Part shown: positions 1 to 9,478 of the stretch, in pieces | Layout: each line of letters opens with the position of its first letter | How positions within the stretch are numbered: the first letter of the stretch is position 1 | Assembly: GCA_018401995.1 (NCBI GenBank) | Contig: JAGYJR010000014.1 | Coordinates: forward strand, 1 to 50,890 | Origin: Flavobacterium sp. | Lineage (GTDB): Bacteria > Bacteroidota > Bacteroidia > Flavobacteriales > Flavobacteriaceae | Direction of reading: 5' to 3' | DNA: 50,890 bases | Position numbers and translations under genes: made by a program | Notes under the pieces: model-generated | What the model saw: only the letters and a program-made list of their open reading frames with translations | What the model was told of the DNA's origin: nothing | Database searches by the model: none

Positions 1-226
1 TATATTTTGCATCAGGTAATTGTTTTATTAGTAAAGTGTCGGTTTGTGTCTCATTCTTTACAAATAAAACCAATTTTCTAATTTTATTTTGAACCATAAT
101 TTCAGCTGAAACATTATCTAAAGTTACTAAAACTTCATTTTTGGGAGTTACTGTTTTCTTTGATTTTTGGGCGGTTGCAAGCAATCCAGTTAACGATACA
201 ATAGCAACAATTAGTATTTTTTTCAT
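1..226 (-). CDS. Secreted hypothetical protein, N-terminal part only
   Basis: The reverse strand opens with an ATG at 226 and runs without a stop to the left edge of the window, giving 75 residues; the rest of the gene is outside. The first 20 residues (MKKILIVAIVSLTGLL, then ATAQ) form a typical Bacteroidota Sec signal peptide cut after Ala-Gln. The visible mature part is Lys/Thr-rich and then beta-strand-like. I do not recognise the family. It lies downstream of dnaK on the same strand, separated by a terminator hairpin, so it is probably a separate transcript. Confidence 0.6.
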   Translation of the reverse strand, partial: MKKILIVAIVSLTGLLATAQKSKKTVTPKNEVLVTLDNVSAEIMVQNKIRKLVLFVKNETQTDTLLIKQLPDAKY

Positions 227-281
227 TTTATAAGTTTTTGAATATCACAATGTACAAAAAAACTTGAAACACCAAATAAAA

Positions 282-309
282 AAAACCGAATCAAAAATGA
301 TTCGGTTTT
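282..309 (-). terminator. Terminator after dnaK
   Basis: A perfect 12-bp stem (282-293 with 298-309) closes a 4-base A loop. The reverse-strand product ends in a U-run. It sits 33 bp past the dnaK stop and before the next minus-strand gene. Confidence 0.8.
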
Positions 310-341
310 AACATATTACTTTGTACTTAAAACTTCGTACT

Positions 342-2228
342 TTATTTCACTTCTTCGAAATCTACATCTTGTGTTTGATCTCCAGAAGCGTTAGCTTGAG
401 GTTCTGCTTGTTGAGCGCCACCTTCAGCTTGTGCTTTGTACATTTCTTCTGATGCATTTTTCCATGCTTCGTTGATTTTATCTAAAGCTGGAGTAATCGT
501 TGCAACATCTTTAGTTTCGTAAGCTGCTTTTAATTCATTTAAAGCACTTTCAATTGCTCCTTTATTAGCTTCTGATAATTTATCACCAAACTCACCTAAT
601 TGTTTTTCTGTTTGGAAAATCATAGAATCAGCTTCGTTTAATTTATCTGCTTTTTCTTTTGCTAATTTGTCTGCTTCTGCATTCATTTCAGCGTCTTTTT
701 TCATTTTCTCAATTTCTTCTGGAGTTAAACCTGAAGAAGCTTCGATACGAATATCATGAGATTTTCCAGTTCCTTTATCAGTAGCAGATACTTTGATGAT
801 ACCATTAGCATCAATATCAAACGTTACTTCAATTTGAGGAACACCTCTTGGTGCTGGTGGAATACCATCTAAATGGAAACGTCCAATTGTTTTGTTATCA
901 TTTGCCATTGGTCTTTCTCCTTGTAAAACGTGGATTTCTACCGATGGTTGGTTATCTGCAGCTGTTGAGAAAACTTGAGATTTTCTTGTTGGAATTGTAG
1001 TGTTAGACTCAATTAATTTAGTCATTACACTTCCCATAGTTTCGATACCTAATGAAAGTGGCGTAACGTCTAATAATAATACGTCTTTTACTTCACCAGT
1101 TAAAACTCCACCTTGAATAGCAGCTCCAATGGCTACAACTTCATCAGGATTTACTCCTTTTGATGGTTTTTTACCAAAGAATTTCTCTACTTGCTCTTGA
1201 ATAACAGGAATACGTGTTGAACCTCCTACTAAAATTACCTCATCAATATCAGAAGTAGATAAACCAGCATCTTTTAATGCTTTAGCAACCGGTTCCATAG
1301 AACGTCTTACTAAAGTTTCAGCTAATTGCTCAAATTTTGCTCTAGTTAATGTTTGCACTAAGTGTTTTGGTCCTGAAGCCGTAGCCGTCACATAAGGTAA
1401 GTTGATTTCTGTTTGAGCAGATGATGACAACTCAATTTTAGCTTTTTCAGCTGCTTCTTTTAAACGTTGTAATGCCATTGGGTCTTTACGTAAATCAACA
1501 CCTTCTGTAGCATTGAATTCGTTAGCTAACCAATCGATAATTACTTGATCAAAATCATCTCCACCTAAGTGTGTATCTCCATTTGTTGATAATACTTCGA
1601 AAACTCCGTCTCCTAATTCTAAGATAGAAATATCAAATGTACCACCACCTAAATCGTAAACTGCAATTTTTTGGTCTTTTCCTTGTTTGTCTAATCCATA
1701 AGCTAAAGCTGCTGCTGTTGGCTCATTGATAATACGCATTACTTTTAAACCAGCAATTTCTCCTGCTTCTTTTGTAGCTTGACGTTGTGCGTCGTTAAAA
1801 TAAGCTGGAACAGTAATCACCGCTTCAGAAACTGAATGACCTAAATAATCTTCAGCTGTTTTTTTCATTTTTTGTAAAGTCATTGCAGACAATTCTTGTG
1901 GTGTATATAAACGACCATCAATATCAACACGTGGTGTGTCATTGTCTCCTTTAACTACTTTGTAGGCAACAGTTGATGCTTCCTTAGCACTTTCAGAATA
2001 TTTGTTCCCCATAAAACGTTTGATAGAAGCAATCGTTTTTGTTGGGTTAGTTACTGCTTGTCTTTTTGCTGGATCACCTACTTTAATTTCTCCTCCTTCT
2101 ACAAATGCGATTACTGAAGGTGTTGTTCTTTTTCCTTCTGCATTTGCAATTACTACTGGCTCTCCACCTTCCATTACAGAAACACAAGAGTTGGTAGTAC
2201 CTAAATCGATTCCAATAATCTTACTCAT
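342..2228 (-). CDS. dnaK: Molecular chaperone DnaK (Hsp70)
   Basis: A full-length 628-residue Hsp70, which refolds client proteins in the cytoplasm with DnaJ and GrpE. The N-terminal ATPase domain (about 1-380) starts [12 protein letters not shown] and has the phosphate motifs [11 protein letters not shown] and VGGSTRIP. The interdomain linker [15 protein letters not shown] follows, then the beta-sandwich substrate domain (about 395-505), the helical lid and a Gln/Ala-rich disordered tail ending in acidic DVDFEEVK. Length and motifs match the family. It stands alone: dnaJ and grpE are not next to it. The leader (2229-2493) is shared with the divergent serine deaminase and carries a sigma-54-like sequence. 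Confidence 0.98.
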   Translation of the reverse strand: MSKIIGIDLGTTNSCVSVMEGGEPVVIANAEGKRTTPSVIAFVEGGEIKVGDPAKRQAVTNPTKTIASIKRFMGNKYSESAKEASTVAYKVVKGDNDTPRVDIDGRLYTPQELSAMTLQKMKKTAEDYLGHSVSEAVITVPAYFNDAQRQATKEAGEIAGLKVMRIINEPTAAALAYGLDKQGKDQKIAVYDLGGGTFDISILELGDGVFEVLSTNGDTHLGGDDFDQVIIDWLANEFNATEGVDLRKDPMALQRLKEAAEKAKIELSSSAQTEINLPYVTATASGPKHLVQTLTRAKFEQLAETLVRRSMEPVAKALKDAGLSTSDIDEVILVGGSTRIPVIQEQVEKFFGKKPSKGVNPDEVVAIGAAIQGGVLTGEVKDVLLLDVTPLSLGIETMGSVMTKLIESNTTIPTRKSQVFSTAADNQPSVEIHVLQGERPMANDNKTIGRFHLDGIPPAPRGVPQIEVTFDIDANGIIKVSATDKGTGKSHDIRIEASSGLTPEEIEKMKKDAEMNAEADKLAKEKADKLNEADSMIFQTEKQLGEFGDKLSEANKGAIESALNELKAAYETKDVATITPALDKINEAWKNASEEMYKAQAEGGAQQAEPQANASGDQTQDVDFEEVK

Positions 2229-2288
2229 AATTTTTAATCTTAATTTATTGTGTGTGTTTTATTTCAATTTTAAAACTTGCTTTCTTTA

Positions 2289-2306
2289 ATTCAATCATTA
2301 TGCCAA
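2289..2306 (-). promoter_or_regulatory. Possible sigma-54-type promoter of dnaK
   Basis: Read on the minus strand this is TTGGCATAATGATTGAAT. It resembles the -24/-12 sigma-54 pattern: the -24 GG and the -12 position are ten bases apart, but the -12 pair is GA rather than GC. It would start transcription about 50 bases before the dnaK ATG. I see no good TAnnTTTG housekeeping promoter in this leader. The call is by eye and weak. Confidence 0.3.
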
Positions 2307-2466
2307 CACAAAATATCATAAAAAATTGTCAGTTTTTAAATCAAAATCATGACATATTGACATTTTTAGAGGGAATTAAAAATAAAAAAAACGAACTTAG
2401 TGGCTAGTTTTAAATACTATTAGTTAAAATCTTGTATGCCTTTTTCATATTTCATAAATTCTAAGC

Positions 2467-2474
2467 TATATTTG
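2467..2474 (+). promoter_or_regulatory. -7 box TATATTTG of the serine deaminase gene
   Basis: TATATTTG matches the Bacteroidota -7 consensus TAnnTTTG and ends 19 bases before the ATG at 2494. The -33 element is poor (a T-run near 2441-2446), so transcription would have a very short leader. Confidence 0.45.
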
Positions 2475-2493
2475 CTAATAATTCTTTTTAGGT

Positions 2494-3915
2494 ATGGAAA
2501 GTATTTCAGTTTTTGATATGTTAAAAATTGGTGTTGGACCTTCGAGTTCGCACACCTTAGGGCCTTGGCGTGCTGCTGAACAATTTTTGGCAGAAATTAG
2601 AGCCCAAAATCTTATTGATAATATCAATAGAGTTACCGTGGATTTATATGGCTCCTTATCCTTAACAGGTAAAGGTCATGCTACCGATTTAGCTGTGATG
2701 TTAGGATTAAGCGGTGCAGATCCTGAATACATTCCCGTTGAAAGCATTGATGTTATCATTTCAGCTATCAAGAATAAAAAAGAAATTTTTTTAGGCAACG
2801 AAATTCTTATTCCTTTTAATATTGATTCTGACATTATTTTTAATCGTGATTTTTTACCTTTCCATGCCAATGGTTTAAAATTTACTGTTTATACTTCCGA
2901 AACTACTTATGAAAGTATTTTTTATTCAATAGGTGGCGGATTTGTAGTAAAAGAAGAAACAGAAAATTCAACTTCATCTGAAGAAAAAACAAGTACTTTC
3001 CCTTATCCTGTTGATAAAGCGTCTGAATTATTAACATATTGCACCAAAGAGAATAAAAAAGTTTGGGAAATTGTCTACGAAAACGAAAAATCCTTACGTA
3101 ATGAAACTGAAATTCACAATGAACTAATGCGTATTTGGGATACTATGTTGGAATGCATGTACATCGGTTGTCACACAGAAGGCACTTTACCTGGCGGACT
3201 AAACGTAAGACGTAGAGCGTATGACATGCACAAAAACTTAATTGGCGTTTTACCTTATGACAATCCGTATTCTTGGATGCAAATTATCCGCCAAACCGAA
3301 GTTAAATTTCGTCAGATTTTAAAATGGGTTAGCTGTTTTGCGCTTTCTGTGAATGAAGTAAATGCTTCTTTAGGAAGAGTGGTTACTGCTCCAACCAATG
3401 GAAGTGCCGGAGTTATTCCAGCTGTTTTGATGTATTATTTGGTAATTGAAAATCATGAAGCCAACGAAGAGCAAATCAAACAATTTTTGATGACAGCGAG
3501 TGAAATTGGAAGTATCTTTAAAAAAGGAGCTACTATTTCTGCAGCAATGGGCGGTTGTCAGGCGGAAATTGGTGTTTCAAGTGCCATGGCAGCAGCAGCT
3601 TTATGTGAAGCTATGGGCGGAACGCCAGATCAAGTAATGGTAGCGGCAGAAATTGCTATGGAACATCATCTAGGTTTGACTTGTGACCCAATTGGTGGTT
3701 TGGTTCAAATTCCATGTATTGAACGCAATACGATGGGTGCCATTAAAGCCATAAATGCAGCAGAATTAGCACTAGAAACCGATGCAAAGAATGTAAAAGT
3801 CCCATTAGATAAAGTAGTAAGTACCATGTGGGAAACCGCAAAAGACATGAACACACGCTACAAAGAAACTTCGGAAGGAGGACTAGCTGTTGCTGTTGGT
3901 TTAGCAGATTGTTAA
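2494..3915 (+). CDS. sdaA: L-serine ammonia-lyase, single-chain iron-sulfur type
   Basis: Deaminates L-serine to pyruvate and ammonia in the cytoplasm using a catalytic [4Fe-4S] cluster. At 473 residues it is the one-chain form. The N-terminal beta domain starts [23 protein letters not shown], and the C-terminal alpha domain has [13 protein letters not shown] and [22 protein letters not shown]. Three conserved cysteines that fit the cluster ligands are Cys355, Cys397 and Cys408 ([21 protein letters not shown]). The stop TAA shares its last A with the ATG of the following membrane protein gene, so the two are probably co-translated. Confidence 0.95.
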   Translation: MESISVFDMLKIGVGPSSSHTLGPWRAAEQFLAEIRAQNLIDNINRVTVDLYGSLSLTGKGHATDLAVMLGLSGADPEYIPVESIDVIISAIKNKKEIFLGNEILIPFNIDSDIIFNRDFLPFHANGLKFTVYTSETTYESIFYSIGGGFVVKEETENSTSSEEKTSTFPYPVDKASELLTYCTKENKKVWEIVYENEKSLRNETEIHNELMRIWDTMLECMYIGCHTEGTLPGGLNVRRRAYDMHKNLIGVLPYDNPYSWMQIIRQTEVKFRQILKWVSCFALSVNEVNASLGRVVTAPTNGSAGVIPAVLMYYLVIENHEANEEQIKQFLMTASEIGSIFKKGATISAAMGGCQAEIGVSSAMAAAALCEAMGGTPDQVMVAAEIAMEHHLGLTCDPIGGLVQIPCIERNTMGAIKAINAAELALETDAKNVKVPLDKVVSTMWETAKDMNTRYKETSEGGLAVAVGLADC

Positions 3916-4298
3916 TGCAAAGCGGAAGATTTCAATATTTTTTACTAACTATTTTTATTGTGTTTCTTGGCATTGGTTCAAGAAAAATAAATGTATTTCC
4001 TTTATTTATTGGTGATATCTTGTATGCAATTCTGATTTATTTCGGAATGCGATTCCTTTTTATAAATTGGAAATTAAAAACCATTTTCGTTTTAAGTCTA
4101 TCGTTTTGCTTCTTGATTGAAATTTCTCAACTGTTGACATACGATTGGCTAATATCGCTTCGAAAAACTACTTTCGGAAAATACGTTTTGGGTCAAGGCT
4201 TTCTTTGGTCAGATTTGATTTGCTATTTAATTGGCTCTTTCGTTAGCTATCTAATTGACTCGAAATTCATCAAAACTCAAAACTTAAACTCGTTGTAA
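3915..4298 (+). CDS. DUF2809-family small membrane protein
   Basis: A 127-residue protein starting [10 protein letters not shown], with about four hydrophobic helices and the pattern GIGSR...FIGDILYA that I associate with DUF2809 integral membrane proteins of unknown function. I chose the start at 3915 because it overlaps the serine deaminase stop by one base (TAATG), a translational-coupling arrangement; the frame extends upstream only inside that gene. Its 3' end overlaps the 3' end of the convergent porin-like gene by 29 bp (4270-4298). Confidence 0.8.
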   Translation: MQSGRFQYFLLTIFIVFLGIGSRKINVFPLFIGDILYAILIYFGMRFLFINWKLKTIFVLSLSFCFLIEISQLLTYDWLISLRKTTFGKYVLGQGFLWSDLICYLIGSFVSYLIDSKFIKTQNLNSL

Positions 4299-5319
4299 GA
4301 AAGAAATTATTCGATTTATTATCATTGAAAATAGGGTTTTTAGCATCTAAATATCGTGCTTCGGTTCTGAGTTTTACTTTTGAATTGGGTAAATAATCAA
4401 AATTCCAAGAAAATCCAGATGTTTTAAATGCATCAGAAGTGGCTATGATTACATTATCTTCATCTTGATAATATTCTACTCGAACAGCAGTTTGCCATTT
4501 TGTATTTATCGAATATTGTGCAATTAAAGCAGGACTCATCCAATACAAATGTGTATCATTTTGCGAAGAACTATCTTGAATTCCAAAATCAAATCCTAAA
4601 ATAGTTCGCCATTTTGAATTCCATTGATTATCCCAATATAAATTACTGAAATAACGCATTCCTAATTCGGTTCCATAGAATTCTTTTCCAATGAATGTGC
4701 TCCAATTCAAAGTGGATTTTTCAGAAGGTTTATAAACAATTTGTGTTCCAAATGCTGGTGTAACATCTTTTTGTGGTTTATTGATGCGTTGCCAACCATT
4801 GGTTACTAATCCCGAAAAACTCCATTTGTCGTTTGGTACATAATTATACTTGACGCCGGTCATAAAATAAGGCGAATTTTCAGCCAATAAAGAACGTGTC
4901 AATGTCAAATTTGAATTAGAAATTGCCGACTCAAAACCAATGTAACTTGGCATAATTCCAACTTCTATTGATGATTTTTTTGCATCTGTCAAATACATAC
5001 CTACAAATGCTTCACTAATTAACTTAATATCTTCTGATGCGTAATTATCTTGCACATAAGTTCCCGCATGAAGTGCAATTGATGCATAAGTATTTCCGTA
5101 TTGTAAATGCGTACGAATTAATCCGTTATTCACATTAAACTCATTGTGACGGTTGTAATTGTACATAAATGGAAGTTTAGCATCGGTGATTGGATTACTA
5201 AAATCATATGCATAATAAGTTTCTAAGTAACCCGAAACTTTAATTGTTAAAGAATCTTTTTCTTGAGCATTTCCTAAAAATGACAAAAACACTACACTAT
5301 ACAGCCAAATCTGTTTCAT
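4270..5319 (-). CDS. Outer-membrane porin-like beta-barrel protein
   Basis: 349 residues, with a signal peptide (MKQIWLYSVVFLSFLGNAQ) and alternating aromatic/polar strands throughout, ending in SLSFEF, the C-terminal aromatic signal of outer-membrane barrels. It looks like the family annotated as putative OmpL-like/BBP2 beta-barrel porins in Flavobacteriaceae. The substrate is unknown. The gene starts 11 bases after the NTF2-like gene on the same strand, so the two likely form an operon. Its 3' end runs 29 bp into the convergent DUF2809 gene. Confidence 0.75.
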   Translation of the reverse strand: MKQIWLYSVVFLSFLGNAQEKDSLTIKVSGYLETYYAYDFSNPITDAKLPFMYNYNRHNEFNVNNGLIRTHLQYGNTYASIALHAGTYVQDNYASEDIKLISEAFVGMYLTDAKKSSIEVGIMPSYIGFESAISNSNLTLTRSLLAENSPYFMTGVKYNYVPNDKWSFSGLVTNGWQRINKPQKDVTPAFGTQIVYKPSEKSTLNWSTFIGKEFYGTELGMRYFSNLYWDNQWNSKWRTILGFDFGIQDSSSQNDTHLYWMSPALIAQYSINTKWQTAVRVEYYQDEDNVIIATSDAFKTSGFSWNFDYLPNSKVKLRTEARYLDAKNPIFNDNKSNNFFLTTSLSFEF

Positions 5320-5330
5320 TCTTAATTTTT

Positions 5331-5759
5331 CTATCTTCGCGTATCAATCAAATGTACAATTAACCATTTGTTATTTTCTCTTACCAATGTAAAAGAATTG
5401 GCACCAATGTGACTCAATGTATCATTCACGTAAAATTCATAAGGTGTCCAAACATGTGCTAAATCGCCATCAATAGTTACTTTATAATCCAATAATTTCT
5501 CGTAAATCTTCAACCCATTTGGTATGGAAGCAATTGACTTCAAAAAATCTTCCAGCTTATCTGATTTTAATTGGGTTCCACTTTTGGTATTGGCAACTGT
5601 TTGCAAACGGATATCTTTATGACAAAATGCCTTTAAGGCAACGCTGTCTTTTTGGTGAAAAGCAGTAAAAAATGCTTCAATAGTTACTTTTGGCGAATTT
5701 TCCTGAGAAAAAACTACACCTGAAAGCAATAAAACGGCAATTACAAGTAAATTCTTCAT
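5331..5759 (-). CDS. Secreted NTF2-like (SnoaL-type) protein
   Basis: 142 residues with a signal peptide (MKNLLVIAVLLLSGVVFSQ) followed by an NTF2-like fold: TIEAFFTAFHQKDSVALKAFC near the N-terminus and a C-terminal ...ANSFTLVRENNKWLIVHLIDTRR strand pair. Such proteins are often annotated as nuclear transport factor 2 family; the ligand is unknown. I use the ATG at 5759, which puts the signal peptide at the N-terminus; the frame also extends to a TTG at 5774. It is divergent from panB, and the porin-like gene follows 11 bp downstream. Confidence 0.75.
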   Translation of the reverse strand: MKNLLVIAVLLLSGVVFSQENSPKVTIEAFFTAFHQKDSVALKAFCHKDIRLQTVANTKSGTQLKSDKLEDFLKSIASIPNGLKIYEKLLDYKVTIDGDLAHVWTPYEFYVNDTLSHIGANSFTLVRENNKWLIVHLIDTRR

Positions 5760-5789
5760 CTTTTGTTTTTCCAATAAGTAGATAAAACC

Positions 5790-5797
5790 TAATTTTG
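5790..5797 (+). promoter_or_regulatory. -7 box TAATTTTG of panB
   Basis: TAATTTTG fits TAnnTTTG, with a T-rich -33 (GTTTTTC, ending about 5770) some 19 bases upstream. It lies 20 bases before the panB ATG in the divergent panB/NTF2-like intergenic region. Confidence 0.5.
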
Positions 5798-5817
5798 TTA
5801 CAATAAATCGAATTAAA

Positions 5818-6636
5818 ATGTCTGTCGCTAAAAAAGATTACAAAAGAATTACAACCAAAACCCTAATTGAAATGAAAGCCAATGGGGAAAAAATCTCTAT
5901 GTTAACCGCTTATGATTTTACAATGGCAAAAATTGTAGATACTGCTGGAGTTGACGTAATATTAGTTGGTGATTCCGCTAGTAATGTTATGGCTGGACAT
6001 GAAACTACACTTCCAATTACTTTAGACCAAATGATTTATCACGCTTCAAGTGTGGTTAGAGCAGCTACTAGAGCTTTAGTTGTTGTAGATTTACCCTTTG
6101 GAAGTTATCAATCGGATTCAAAAGAAGCCTTGCGTTCTGCGATTCGTGTGATGAAAGAAAGCGGTGGACACGCAGTAAAATTGGAAGGTGGAAAAGAAAT
6201 TAAGGAATCCATAAAAAAAATTCTTCAAGCGGGAATTCCAGTAATGGGACATTTAGGTTTAACCCCACAATCCATTTATAAATTTGGAACTTACACAGTG
6301 AGAGCCAAAGCAGAAGAAGAAGCAGAATTATTAATTGAAGATGCTAAAATGTTGGAAAAAATTGGCTGTTTTGCCATTGTTTTAGAAAAAATACCAGCAC
6401 ATTTAGCACAAAAAGTAGCTGAAAGTATTGCTATTCCAGTAATTGGAATTGGAGCAGGAAGCGGAGTTGACGGACAAGTTCTGGTATTACACGATATGAT
6501 TGGCATGACTCACGAATTTAGTCCAAGATTTTTACGTCGCTACATGAACTTGTATGAAGATATGAGCAAAGCCATTGGACAATACGTTGACGATGTGAAA
6601 TCAGTTGATTTTCCTAATGCTAATGAACAGTATTAA
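5818..6636 (+). CDS. panB: 3-methyl-2-oxobutanoate hydroxymethyltransferase (ketopantoate hydroxymethyltransferase)
   Basis: Transfers a hydroxymethyl group from methylene-tetrahydrofolate to ketoisovalerate, the first step of pantothenate (vitamin B5, CoA) synthesis. 272 residues, the usual length. Recognisable blocks are [39 protein letters not shown] (split in the TIM barrel as metal and substrate sites), [22 protein letters not shown] and [20 protein letters not shown]. It opens the plus-strand run that continues with an RluA-type synthase; other pan genes are not in the window. Confidence 0.97.
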   Translation: MSVAKKDYKRITTKTLIEMKANGEKISMLTAYDFTMAKIVDTAGVDVILVGDSASNVMAGHETTLPITLDQMIYHASSVVRAATRALVVVDLPFGSYQSDSKEALRSAIRVMKESGGHAVKLEGGKEIKESIKKILQAGIPVMGHLGLTPQSIYKFGTYTVRAKAEEEAELLIEDAKMLEKIGCFAIVLEKIPAHLAQKVAESIAIPVIGIGAGSGVDGQVLVLHDMIGMTHEFSPRFLRRYMNLYEDMSKAIGQYVDDVKSVDFPNANEQY

Positions 6637-6648
6637 TGAGTATTCAGT

Positions 6649-6666
6649 CTCGATAGCTATCGGGAG
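6649..6666. repeat. Short palindromic intergenic repeat
   Basis: CTCGATAGCTATCGGGAG contains the perfect 12-bp palindrome CGATAGCTATCG, in the gap between panB and the pseudouridine synthase. From memory, closely similar palindromes recur in Flavobacterium intergenic regions. It has no U-run, so it is a poor intrinsic terminator. Confidence 0.5.
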
Positions 6667-6714
6667 AAGAAAGTGTTCAGTGAAAAAATGGTCAACAAAT
6701 TTTAATCACTCATT

Positions 6715-7407
6715 TTGAATAAAATTATTTCTACCAAAGACAATCTTCAAGTCATTCACGAAGACAATCACATTATTGTGATCAACAAACGCGTAGGCGA
6801 TATTGTTCAAGGCGATAAAACGGGCGATGAACCGCTTTCGGATGTGATTAAAGCCTATTTAAAAGAAAAATACAACAAACCTGGAGAAGTTTTTTTGGGA
6901 GTTGTGCATCGTTTGGATCGTCCAACAACCGGAATTGTTGTTTTTGCTAAAACTTCCAAAGCACTTACACGATTGAATGAAACCTTCAAAAACAGGGAAA
7001 CTCAGAAAACATATTGGGCAGTTGTAAAAAACCAACCACCAAAAGAAACCGATACTTTAGTCCATTTCCTGAAAAGAAATCCGAAAAATAATACTTCAAA
7101 AGCGCATACTAAAGAAGTTCCTGATAGTAAAAAAGCAAGTTTGACTTACAAAATCATCAAAAAACTAGATAATTATTTCGTCCTGGAAATTGATTTACAC
7201 ACGGGAAGACATCATCAAATTAGAGCGCAACTACAAGCAATTGGTTGTCCAATTAAAGGCGATTTAAAATATGGTTTTGACCGCAGTAATCCTGATGGCG
7301 GGATTCATCTGCATGCTAGAAAATTAGTTTTGACACATCCAGTTACTAAAGAAATTATTACATTTATAGCAGATTTACCAAACAATTCAATTTGGCAATC
7401 TGTATAA
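6715..7407 (+). CDS. RluA-family RNA pseudouridine synthase
   Basis: 230 residues. It isomerises uridine in rRNA or tRNA to pseudouridine. The catalytic block is VVHRLDRPTTGIVVFAKTS (the Asp in HRLD is the nucleophile), followed by KTYWAVVK, HTGRHHQIRAQL and GDLKYG. No S4 domain is present, so it is the short form. The reading frame has no ATG in the right place and most likely starts with the TTG at 6715; an ATG at 6687 reaches a stop after five codons. The exact target uridine cannot be told from sequence alone. Confidence 0.9.
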   Translation: MNKIISTKDNLQVIHEDNHIIVINKRVGDIVQGDKTGDEPLSDVIKAYLKEKYNKPGEVFLGVVHRLDRPTTGIVVFAKTSKALTRLNETFKNRETQKTYWAVVKNQPPKETDTLVHFLKRNPKNNTSKAHTKEVPDSKKASLTYKIIKKLDNYFVLEIDLHTGRHHQIRAQLQAIGCPIKGDLKYGFDRSNPDGGIHLHARKLVLTHPVTKEIITFIADLPNNSIWQSV

Positions 7408-7431
7408 TATCATAATAAAAAAACTTACATC

Positions 7432-8289
7432 ATGAAATGGCAAGGTAAAAAACAATCAGGAAATGTAGAAGACAGAAGAGCAATGTCCTCAGGTGGAAAA
7501 GTAGTAGCTGGTGGTGGATTAATTGGGATTATTATCCTATTAATGAATATTTTTGGAGGCGAAACAGGACAACAACTTGCTCCTATTCTAGAACAATTTA
7601 ATACTACTACAGTACAACAAGAAAGTGGCTACGTTCTAACAGAAAGAGATCAAGATTTAGGAAAAATGGTTGATGTAGTACTAACCAATACTGAGGATGT
7701 TTGGACTAGAATCTTTACTGAAAATGGTCTTGAATACCAAAAATCAACGCTAGTATTATTTCGTGGTGAGGTAAATTCTGCTTGCGGTAAAGCACAAAGT
7801 GGTTCTGGTCCTTTTTATTGCACGGGCGATAATAAAGTGTATATGGATTTGGATTTTTTTGAAATTCTACAAACCAGATTTGGTGCCAAAGAAGGCGAAT
7901 TTGCCATAGCTTATGTAATTGCTCACGAGATTGGACATCACGTACAAAATCAATTGGGAATTTTACAAAAAGTGAATGCTCTTAAAAGACAAAATACCGC
8001 TGAAGGCAAAAAAATGTACATTGCTATGGAATTACAAGCAGATTTCTATGCCGGACTTTGGGCGCATCATGCCAAAGATTATCTAGAAATTAACGAAGAA
8101 GATATAAAAGTAGCATTAAGCGCTGCTAGTTCTGTGGGTGATGATAACATCCAAAAAAGAACGCAAGGTTATGTAGACCAAGAAAGTTTTACACACGGAA
8201 CTTCCGAGCAACGTATGCGTTGGTTTTTAAAAGGTTTCAGAACTGGCGATGTTAAAGCCGGCGATACCTTTTCTCTTGAAGAATTGTGA
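7432..8289 (+). CDS. ypfJ: Neutral zinc metallopeptidase, YpfJ/KPN_02809 family
   Basis: 285 residues. The N-terminus MKWQGKKQSGNVEDRR, one transmembrane helix (about 24-42, VVAGGGLIGIIILLM) and the zinc motif HEIGHH (His165-His170) are typical of the YpfJ family (PF04228). The conserved blocks GEVNSACGKAQSGSGPFYC and LQADFYAGLWAHH are present; the latter probably gives the third zinc ligand. It is likely anchored in the inner membrane with the catalytic domain outside. The physiological substrate is not established. The stop overlaps the start of the SET gene by four bases. Confidence 0.92.
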   Translation: MKWQGKKQSGNVEDRRAMSSGGKVVAGGGLIGIIILLMNIFGGETGQQLAPILEQFNTTTVQQESGYVLTERDQDLGKMVDVVLTNTEDVWTRIFTENGLEYQKSTLVLFRGEVNSACGKAQSGSGPFYCTGDNKVYMDLDFFEILQTRFGAKEGEFAIAYVIAHEIGHHVQNQLGILQKVNALKRQNTAEGKKMYIAMELQADFYAGLWAHHAKDYLEINEEDIKVALSAASSVGDDNIQKRTQGYVDQESFTHGTSEQRMRWFLKGFRTGDVKAGDTFSLEEL

Positions 8290-8702
8290 TTTTGAAAATC
8301 GAAGCTCCAGAATCTGATTATTTATACATTCAAGATTCCCAACTTAAAAATGCTGGTAAAGGTTTGTTTACAGCCATTACAATTTATCCTAACGAAGTAA
8401 TTTCTTTGTTTAAAGGTGAAATTTTAACTGCAAATGAAGCCCAAAAAAGAAGTTCAGAAGGAAATGACCGCTACTTCATCAACATGTTAGATGGTACTAT
8501 AATGGATTCCATGAATGTAACTTGTTTTGCCAAATATGCTAATGATGCTCAGGCTTTTGGTAAAAATGGACTAAAAAATAATGCCAAAATCTCACTTGAC
8601 GACGAAGATAACATTTGCCTAATAGCGACAAGAAAAATCAACCCAATGGAAGAAATATTTTGCAGTTACGGAGCAAGATATTGGAAAAAATTTCTTTTGT
8701 AA
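8286..8702 (+). CDS. SET domain protein (putative lysine methyltransferase)
   Basis: 138 residues with a compact SET domain: KNAGKGLFTAITIYPNEVISLFKGEIL at the start, NVTCFAKYANDA (the asparagine/pseudoknot region) and EEIFCSYGARYW at the end. The family transfers methyl groups from S-adenosylmethionine to lysine; bacterial targets are mostly unknown. The start is GTG at 8286, overlapping the peptidase stop by four bases (GTGA), which suggests translational coupling. A TTG two codons later is the alternative. Confidence 0.85.
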   Translation: MILKIEAPESDYLYIQDSQLKNAGKGLFTAITIYPNEVISLFKGEILTANEAQKRSSEGNDRYFINMLDGTIMDSMNVTCFAKYANDAQAFGKNGLKNNAKISLDDEDNICLIATRKINPMEEIFCSYGARYWKKFLL

Positions 8703-8765
8703 AATCATTATACCTTAAATTATTTTTGTAGTTTTGTTTAATCATTTTTAATTTTTATTAAACAA

Positions 8766-9056
8766 ATGAAAAACTCAACGAATAGAACTTTTACAGATAT
8801 AGAAATAGACAGAATAATTGAAATGGCTTGGGAAGACAGAACACCATTTGATGCCATAAAATTTCAATTCAATTTGAACGAAGCTGATGTTAAAAAGTTA
8901 ATGAAAAAAGAACTGAAATTCAGCAGTTACAAATTATGGCGTGAAAGAGTGGAAAACTGTAATACTAAACACGCAGCCAAACGAGTGGAAGGAATTGACC
9001 GATTCAAATGCAAACTGCAAAGAGCCATAACAAACAATAAAATTTCAAAAAGATAA
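8766..9056 (+). CDS. TIGR03643 (DUF2805) family protein
   Basis: 96 residues, basic and helical, with FTDIEIDRIIEMAWEDRTPFDAI, LNEADVKKLMKKELKFSSYKLWRERV and KHAAKRVEGIDRFKC, which match the TIGR03643/DUF2805 family as I know it. The helix-turn-helix-like layout and charge suggest nucleic-acid binding, but no function is established. One base separates it from the DUF2452 gene, so they are co-transcribed. Confidence 0.8.
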   Translation: MKNSTNRTFTDIEIDRIIEMAWEDRTPFDAIKFQFNLNEADVKKLMKKELKFSSYKLWRERVENCNTKHAAKRVEGIDRFKCKLQRAITNNKISKR

Positions 9057-9057
9057 C

Positions 9058-9474
9058 ATGAAAAATAAAATTCCTGATAATGTAGTGTTTTCTGAAGAAA
9101 ATGGATACAATGCAAGTGTTTTACCTTATGCTACCAATGTTGGAGCACCAGTGATTTCAATTGATAATGTTGTTCATTGGAAAAAAGTTGGTATAACAAA
9201 CGTGAACAAAGAATTAGCAAGTAAATTCCAAGAACTGAAAGCAGAATACGAAAAACTTCTGCAAGAATACGAATGGAACGAAATCTTGTATAATGCCAAA
9301 TATTCTTTCGAACCCATTATTGGCGAAGTATATCATTTGTATTTAGCTAAAGACGGTTCTAATTTCCTTTCCTTAATTCGTTCTGACCAATGGGATAAAC
9401 AGCATATTGGCTCTTTCAAATTGAACAGCAACAAAAAATGGATTCCAGCTGAAGAAAATGAAGGTATTTTTTAA
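9058..9474 (+). CDS. DUF2452 family protein
   Basis: 138 residues, cytoplasmic. It has a conserved N-terminal stretch (PDNVVFSEENGYNASVLPYATNVGAP) and IGEVYHLY...GSNFLSLI, which fit DUF2452. A short charged helix (NKELASKFQELKAEYEKLLQEYEW) lies in the middle. Function is unknown. It starts one base after the TIGR03643 gene and ends at a bidirectional terminator shared with comM. Confidence 0.75.
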   Translation: MKNKIPDNVVFSEENGYNASVLPYATNVGAPVISIDNVVHWKKVGITNVNKELASKFQELKAEYEKLLQEYEWNEILYNAKYSFEPIIGEVYHLYLAKDGSNFLSLIRSDQWDKQHIGSFKLNSNKKWIPAEENEGIF

Positions 9475-9478
9475 ATAA

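Noticed and set aside
2002..2289. A 95-codon open frame opposite the 5' end of dnaK
   Set aside because: It is a shadow of dnaK on the other strand, with no start context and no known domain.
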